From: Pardosa pseudoannulata
Taxonomy: Eukaryota > Arthropoda > Arachnida > Araneae > Lycosidae
Assembly (NCBI GenBank): GCA_032207245.1
Contig: CM063506.1
Location: 20,849,175-20,913,174, forward strand
Direction of reading: 5' to 3'
Length of the DNA: 64,000 bases
The first letter of the stretch is position 1. Each line of letters opens with the position of its first letter. This document shows positions 63,901 through 64,000 of this stretch, piece by piece. The notes under the pieces were generated by a model, which saw nothing but the letters and a program-made list of their open reading frames with translations, did not search any database and was not told the origin of the DNA. Position numbers and translations under genes: made by a program.

Positions 63901-64000
63901 AACACATAATAAATAGAAAATTTTATACTAGTGATACAATACCCCAAATGACTTTAGTTATTATCTTTTTAGCAATAAAAACTAAAATAAATGTAAAATG
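19630..64000 (-). CDS. CEP350: CEP350 (centrosome-associated protein 350), spliced gene, 5' end outside window
   Basis: Twenty-one exons, all with GT..AG introns, join with reading phase preserved at all 20 junctions to give about 2,063 codons. Vertebrate CEP350 is about 3,100 residues, so roughly the amino-terminal third or less is missing, partly upstream of 64000. Diagnostic blocks in order are RKVSSIKKRQKELILRLR, a KKLEASK-led coiled coil, ETASDQSDIE with its coiled coil, and the C-terminal GRKKRDFVDTIL…EWVNYDQDE block. CEP350 in other animals sits at centrioles, binds FOP/CEP43 and CEP19, anchors microtubules and supports ciliogenesis; that role is transferred by homology. No CAP-Gly domain was found among the exons. 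A THAP gene is nested on the other strand at 41519-43471. Confidence 0.93.
20006..21055 (-). other. CEP350 intron w20-w21
   Basis: About 1 kb, AT-rich, with a (TA)n-(TG)n microsatellite at 20072-20126. Nothing else recognised. Confidence 0.75.
21056..22910 (-). CDS. CEP350: CEP350 exon w20 (very large, Ser/Glu/Lys-rich)
   Basis: 1,855 bases. After GRLVKKLFPESS it holds six 11-residue tandem repeats of the type KSAVNSKEVSE, then a long acidic serine-rich disordered stretch. A proline motif FYRKIPNKPPPPYTPP (PPxY-like, a possible WW-domain ligand) lies near 21350-21385. It ends with the conserved C-terminal block FLDLIFDLTKEVILEKY, split across the donor GTAGTT. Acceptor TTTTGCAG. The overlapping 96-codon plus-strand frame is a shadow. 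Confidence 0.93.
22642..22836 (-). repeat. 33-bp coding tandem repeat in CEP350 exon w20
   Basis: Six in-frame units encode KSTVNSKEASE, KSAVNSKEVSE, KSTTESKEVSE, a 10-residue version, KLTTDSKTVDE and KSAADSKEVSE. The units differ by point changes, and one has lost a codon. Confidence 0.88.
23127..23190 (-). CDS. CEP350: CEP350 exon w19 (short)
   Basis: Sixty-four bases: KKSELGNSSSENLAPSLSRG then K plus one base. Acceptor CTTTGCAG, donor GTAAAT. Phase fits both neighbours. Confidence 0.82.
23191..26120 (-). other. CEP350 intron w18-w19
   Basis: 2.9 kb, AT-rich. Holds a tandem duplication at 24721-24908. I looked here for a CAP-Gly exon (Gly-, Trp-rich coding) and saw none. Confidence 0.65.
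24721..24908. repeat. 94-bp direct tandem duplication
   Basis: CCAGTGAAGAATTCAAATTT starts at 24721 and again at 24815. The two copies differ by very few changes and a T-run length, so the event is recent. Confidence 0.92.
26121..26309 (-). CDS. CEP350: CEP350 exon w18
   Basis: Exactly 63 codons in phase 0: AYNHYINQTKLELEHQI, VVKP-like VIVKPRIKWPRPEQVI, then a basic end. It follows the coiled coil as in vertebrates. Acceptor CATTTTAG, donor GTAGAT. In the vertebrate protein a CAP-Gly domain lies further on; here the next exon found is a short polar one. Confidence 0.9.
26310..26905 (-). other. CEP350 intron w17-w18 with poly(A)-ended insert
   Basis: About 600 bp. A less AT-rich block (about 26440-26855) ends in a run of 25 A (26856-26880), like a plus-strand retroposed sequence. 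Its source is not recognised. Confidence 0.45.
26906..27057 (-). CDS. CEP350: CEP350 exon w17, ETASDQ coiled coil
   Basis: ETASDQSDIEVRIHAL then a Lys/Glu-rich helix (ELKRRKAEAEKLKRKK) and LKEKELSLQKQLE. The opening block is strongly conserved in vertebrate CEP350. Acceptor ATTTTACAG, donor GTAACT. Confidence 0.94.
27058..28787 (-). other. CEP350 intron w16-w17
   Basis: AT-rich, with (GT)n-(AT)n at 27471-27512 and a SINE at 28345-28430. Confidence 0.7.
28345..28430 (+). mobile_element. tRNA-derived SINE fragment
   Basis: GAGTTAGGGGGCTGGATCTT followed by the B-box-like GGGTTTGAATCTC (28386-28398). Same family as 11421, 46955 and 52255. Confidence 0.68.
28788..29026 (-). CDS. CEP350: CEP350 exon w16
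   Basis: SSSVKDKSSVSDIGSESFES, basic middle (IRLPLVPRNLRRHD), then SGSDDSYTISQS leading into the conserved ETASDQ block. Acceptor ACTCTTAG, donor GTATTC. Confidence 0.9.
29027..30230 (-). other. CEP350 intron w15-w16
   Basis: AT-rich; its first 520 bases on the transcript strand are made of tandem copies that include the splice donor. Confidence 0.75.
29711..30245. repeat. Tandem triplication (181/177-bp units) spanning an exon border
   Basis: TATACAAAAAATAATCAGGG starts at 29711, 29892 and 30069. The copies are almost identical, the first having four extra bases near ATGCATATGC. Each unit ends with GCTTGATAAGAGGTC, which on the minus strand is the last exon bases and donor of CEP350 exon w15. 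The intron therefore holds two extra copies of that donor. Confidence 0.95.
30231..30350 (-). CDS. CEP350: CEP350 exon w15
   Basis: ESLPEEIKTGSGGSSIQTL through EIITEETSYQ. Acceptor TAATTGCAG, donor AAGC|GTAATT. The donor and the last 14 or so exon bases are part of a tandem triplication that extends into the intron. Confidence 0.86.
30351..31479 (-). other. CEP350 intron w14-w15
   Basis: 1.1 kb of AT-rich DNA with nothing recognised. Confidence 0.65.
31480..31717 (-). CDS. CEP350: CEP350 exon w14 (polar linker)
   Basis: DKRTESVNESVPHTGEISS and a Ser/Asn-rich linker ending ETAQVSSSVHS. Acceptor TTTTTTAG, strong donor GTAAGT. Placed by phase and splice sites, since the linker itself is not conserved. 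Confidence 0.85.
32543..32774. mobile_element. piggyBac-like MITE (232 bp)
   Basis: Left flank CTAA (one change from TTAA) then CCCTTTCC; right end AAAGGG then TTAA at 32775-32778. Same length and end type as 14099-14329. Non-coding. Confidence 0.68.
34715..35410 (-). pseudogene. 3' end of a Jockey-like non-LTR retrotransposon
   Basis: Minus-strand reading gives VFQAEFLIIRL, then PCHLGIQGNELV, a degraded form of the RNase H motif W.P.H.GI.GNE. Next, after frame breaks, comes a tail with LLTGHYAL-like and HDASC..C residues typical of the zinc-knuckle end. Stops and frameshifts show it is dead. A second piece of this family is at 17880-18030. Confidence 0.75.
35885..36078 (-). CDS. CEP350: CEP350 exon w13, coiled coil
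   Basis: HLTKREQRILQRRKQVESL then QWQMKLDSEEMAVRELEQ. This block matches the vertebrate CEP350 region between the KLEASRR-type motif and the Ser-rich linker. Acceptor TTCCACAG, donor GTATTA after NHD plus one base. Confidence 0.92.
36703..36754. repeat. A-rich homopolymer tract
   Basis: Fifty-two bases, nearly all A, interrupted by one C. Confidence 0.95.
38685..38778. repeat. (CA)n-(TA)n microsatellite abutting a splice donor
   Basis: (CA)n then (TA)n then CACACATACATAC, ending at the first intron base of exon w12. On the transcript strand the intron begins GTATGTATGTGTGTATATAT. Confidence 0.95.
38779..38974 (-). CDS. CEP350: CEP350 exon w12
   Basis: Ser/Pro-rich start (SVVETQTSEPIKTSNSS), then LQGLKKLEASK entering the next coiled coil; the arginine after it is split by the intron. 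Acceptor ATTTTTAG. The donor GTATGTATGT merges directly into a (CA/TA)n microsatellite. Confidence 0.9.
38975..40228 (-). other. CEP350 intron w11-w12
   Basis: 1.25 kb of AT-rich DNA; a C run near 39428-39437. No gene. Confidence 0.65.
40229..40295 (-). CDS. CEP350: CEP350 exon w11
   Basis: Sixty-seven bases, phase 0 start: IDDESVSEVPEMLKGLAS, then NSSQ plus one base. Acceptor ATTCACAG, donor GTAAAC. Confidence 0.84.
41408..41415. promoter_or_regulatory. CRE palindrome TGACGTCA
   Basis: Perfect CREB/ATF-type palindrome within GTGACGTCAC, about 105 bases upstream of the THAP start codon. By inference it is part of that gene's promoter. Confidence 0.5.
41519..43471 (+). CDS. Small THAP-type zinc-finger protein, two exons
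   Basis: Exon 1 is 41519-41728 (70 codons, donor TCG|GTAAGT). Exon 2 is 43334-43471 (45 codons plus TAA, acceptor TTTTCCCAG). The phase matches. The THAP C2CH set is present: C12, C17, C65 and H68 (YCVMPLCKN … WVCEDHFS), with P33, W42 and F69. Exon 2 opens LKDDMENYMEWQL, the usual THAP continuation. The closing AVPTIF-type box is not recognisable, and the protein stops after 115 residues, so it is short or its exon 2 has decayed. THAP domains bind DNA; many derive from P-element transposases. It is nested antisense in CEP350. Confidence 0.72.
42080..42445. repeat. Diverged tandem duplication, 204-bp period
   Basis: TTAATTTCAGAAACT starts at 42131 and 42335; both are followed after about 90 bases by AAGTATAAATAATTAAGTAA. 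It lies in the THAP intron. Confidence 0.85.
43470..43475 (+). promoter_or_regulatory. Poly(A) signal AATAAA overlapping the THAP stop
   Basis: The hexamer begins inside the TAA stop codon. This supports exon 2 as a terminal exon, although AATAAA is common in such AT-rich DNA. Confidence 0.45.
43607..43640. repeat. Perfect 11-bp hairpin
   Basis: ACACAGTCTAA and TTAGACTGTGT are exact reverse complements separated by 12 bases. Confidence 0.85.
45059..45174 (-). CDS. CEP350: CEP350 exon w10
   Basis: 116 bases: a split codon, then DDKPHALKYAESKVKDFP, then a Ser/Thr-rich run ending DNDIKTT in phase 0. Acceptor CATTCTAG, donor GTATGT. Confidence 0.85.
45175..47500 (-). other. CEP350 intron w9-w10
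   Basis: 2.3 kb of AT-rich DNA with a SINE at 46955-47045. The block at 45530-45600 (CACAGGTTTCTAACTTGTAA…) faintly resembles a hAT end, not supported further. Confidence 0.6.
46955..47045 (+). mobile_element. tRNA-derived SINE fragment
   Basis: TATTGGTATCAGAGCTCACA followed by TGTTTGAATCCTAATGCAGA (B-box-like), then a second tRNA-like piece GTAGTGGTTACAAGCTTCTA shared with 14740-14890. Confidence 0.6.
47501..47709 (-). CDS. CEP350: CEP350 exon w9, coiled coil
   Basis: Continues the helix with KLREKEPE, then RKVSSIKKRQKELILRLR, one of the most recognisable CEP350 blocks, and QERAQLQCMQEAYRSI. Acceptor CTTTTTAG, donor GTAAGT after ...LLHA. The open frame beyond the donor is intron. Confidence 0.93.
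48452..48493. repeat. Two adjoining hairpins
   Basis: CCACTCC…GGAGTGG (48452-48458 with 48468-48474) overlaps GGAGAGCC…GGCTCTCC (48473-48480 with 48486-48493). All arms are perfect. Confidence 0.85.
48904..50108. mobile_element. hAT-like transposon with perfect 8-bp target duplication
   Basis: CTAATATG flanks both sides (48896-48903 and 50109-50116). The left end reads CAGTGGTGTGCAGTAGG and soon TGCAGGGTGTGCAGAG. The right end, read on the other strand, reads CAGTGTGCGTGTGGTCC then TGCAGGGTGTGCACTG. Open frames inside (49129-49434 plus, 49799-50128 minus) show no transposase, so the 1,205-bp copy is non-autonomous. Confidence 0.9.
51101..51330 (-). CDS. CEP350: CEP350 exon w8, conserved coiled-coil start
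   Basis: Phase 0 start DSVSSETIISS, then SAISDDSFAQLTLDVV and EEELRARHQLSLLQFQEK. The last two blocks resemble vertebrate CEP350. The helix continues through KARAEMMWLELLK into the next exon. Acceptor ATTCTAG, donor GTAATT. Confidence 0.92.
52230..52440. repeat. Direct repeat, 146-bp spacing
   Basis: CCCAACTACAATAT at 52230 and 52376, each followed by a GTCTAGTGTAATAA- or GACTGATATAATAA-like block and by GTTCTACCT. A partial duplication involving the SINE tail. Confidence 0.75.
52255..52350 (-). mobile_element. tRNA-derived SINE fragment, minus strand
   Basis: On the minus strand AAGCTCTGATTCTTGAAAGA is followed by GTGTGGGTTTGAATCC, the same B-box word as the other copies. Confidence 0.62.
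52998..54247. mobile_element. hAT-like element containing a minisatellite
   Basis: The right end on the other strand reads CAGGGTTCCCACGGTCATGA, a well-known hAT terminal sequence; the left end CATGGTTCTCACTCTTTTGC is a decayed match. Subterminal AAGCACTTTTCAATGACTTT occurs near both ends. The flanking 8 bases do not match, so the limits are less certain than for the other hAT copies. Confidence 0.65.
53650..53878. repeat. 87-bp minisatellite, open on the minus strand
   Basis: AAAGCCCCT starts at 53650, 53737 and 53824. Since 87 is 29 codons, the minus strand stays open and repeats a peptide containing HTMVHCKPLPPSGGAL. GC-rich against its surroundings. Confidence 0.9.
54908..54987 (-). CDS. 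CEP350: CEP350 exon w7
   Basis: Eighty bases: QKTPQRSKRKISGN followed by SPSPASLSDN. Basic then Ser/Pro-rich. Acceptor ATCTTAG, strong donor GTAAGT. Confidence 0.86.
54988..55604 (-). other. CEP350 intron w6-w7
   Basis: 0.6 kb of AT-rich DNA; nothing recognised. Confidence 0.65.
55605..55938 (-). CDS. CEP350: CEP350 exon w6 (Ser-rich)
   Basis: 334 bases starting in phase 0 with KNFLGVLNSFGRS. A serine/histidine-rich stretch follows, ending TLDPMLEIMDE plus one base. Acceptor TTTTCTAG, donor GTAAGC. A second open frame on the same strand is a shadow. Confidence 0.88.
55939..56562 (-). other. CEP350 intron w5-w6
   Basis: 0.6 kb of AT-rich DNA; nothing recognised. Confidence 0.65.
56563..57044 (-). 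CDS. CEP350: CEP350 exon w5 with polyalanine run
   Basis: Begins FRISSENLHVGKEVLSK, continues Ser/Glu/Lys-rich, and ends with an alanine-rich helix-like block (VASEAAAAAATSAVIAVFE) before QKALLAE. The alanines are coded by a short GCT triplet run at about 56620-56637. Acceptor CCCTTAG, donor GTAACT. Confidence 0.87.
57317..58057 (-). CDS. CEP350: CEP350 exon w4 (large, Ser-rich)
   Basis: 741 bases. Begins VSLHDRKTSETDPSKY, then STPFENMYKAML. The remainder is a polar, serine- and acid-rich, probably disordered stretch ending VVENSKG across the junction. Acceptor CTTTTTAG, donor GTACTC. Confidence 0.87.
58058..58935 (-). other. CEP350 intron w3-w4
   Basis: 0.9 kb. Contains the hAT-like half element at 58716-58877 and a short (GT)n(AT)n tract near 58890-58912. 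Confidence 0.7.
58716..58877. mobile_element. Right-half copy of the hAT-like family at 10872-11730
   Basis: Shares with 11570-11730 the ordered words TTTTGG.GATC.AC, GGGATATATCAG, TTATTGTGATACTT, CAATATTTGACAATATA and an ending CCATCCCTA. The left half is missing. Confidence 0.72.
58936..59059 (-). CDS. CEP350: CEP350 exon w3
   Basis: Starts in phase 0 with KKEDISHHSG and ends PDPFNLINTWKRKPL plus one base. Acceptor TCTTTCAG, donor GTATGT. Too short to stand out as an open frame; found from splice sites and phase match with both neighbours. Confidence 0.82.
59060..61119 (-). other. CEP350 intron w2-w3
   Basis: 2.1 kb with three simple repeats: (TA)n at 59308-59365, poly(A) at 60348-60376 and (TA)n at 60920-60974. 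A GC-richer block at about 59450-60010 includes a 50-bp tandem duplication (CAAGTGCTGAT…CCTACTGGAATT) and may be an old retroelement; it was not assigned. Confidence 0.55.
61120..61185 (-). CDS. CEP350: CEP350 exon w2
   Basis: Sixty-six bases, exactly 22 codons in phase 0, very acidic (TDDEDELLEGSLDSEEY). Acceptor TTTTTAG, donor GTAACT. Confidence 0.82.
61454..61575 (-). CDS. CEP350: CEP350 exon w1 (first exon visible)
   Basis: Acceptor TGTACAG before 61575, donor GTAAGA after 61454. The exon opens with two bases of a split codon and encodes 40 further residues, including QFFQNPDIAGQIELQHGDE. It ends in phase 0. The preceding exon must end one base into a codon; none was found up to 64000. 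Confidence 0.82.
61576..64000 (-). other. CEP350 intron upstream of w1 (5' exons outside window)
   Basis: 2.4 kb of AT-rich DNA with an (AAAT)n tract (62021-62060) and (TA)n (63532-63558). No exon that fits the phase of w1 was found, so the next exon is probably beyond 64000. Confidence 0.55.

Overview
The window looks like nuclear DNA of an invertebrate animal, most plausibly an arthropod and perhaps a chelicerate. The evidence is strong AT-richness, long introns with GT..AG borders, many (TA)n tracts and a dense load of Tc1, pogo, hAT, piggyBac-like, SINE and non-LTR remnants. The species cannot be named from the sequence. Nothing bacterial, organellar or CRISPR-like is present.

Two thirds of the window is one minus-strand gene, the orthologue of the centrosomal protein CEP350. 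Twenty-one exons were placed between 61575 and 19630. Reading phase is kept across all 20 junctions, giving about 2,063 codons that include the C-terminus. The amino end lies beyond 64000. The coiled-coil and C-terminal blocks resemble vertebrate CEP350, but no CAP-Gly exon was seen. The family anchors microtubules and stabilises centrioles at the centrosome and ciliary base.

Inside the intron at 40296-45058, on the opposite strand, lies a small two-exon THAP zinc-finger gene (41519-43471). It has a CRE palindrome upstream and a poly(A) signal overlapping its stop codon.

Left of CEP350 the only other convincing gene is a plus-strand terminal exon (6832-8100) for an unrecognised coiled-coil, serine-rich protein. 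The rest of 1-19600 is a graveyard of transposable elements. It holds a decayed Tc1 element (1887-3091), a foldback element (3909-4139), a hAT-like element with a perfect 8-bp target duplication (4791-5414), a pogo/Tigger fossil (9185-10314), a second hAT-like element (10872-11730), a pogo-type element with the start of a transposase (13068-14018), and piggyBac-like TTAA elements (14099-14329, 16993-18845).

CEP350 introns carry further insertions: a piggyBac-like MITE (32543-32774), the 3' end of a Jockey-like LINE (34715-35410), two hAT-like elements (48904-50108, 52998-54247), several tRNA-derived SINEs and local tandem duplications. The most notable duplication is a triplication at 29711-30245 that copies a CEP350 splice donor.

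No previously undescribed multi-gene system was found. The items most worth a second look are the nested THAP gene, the triplicated donor, the apparent lack of a CAP-Gly exon, and the set of non-autonomous transposons with intact target duplications.
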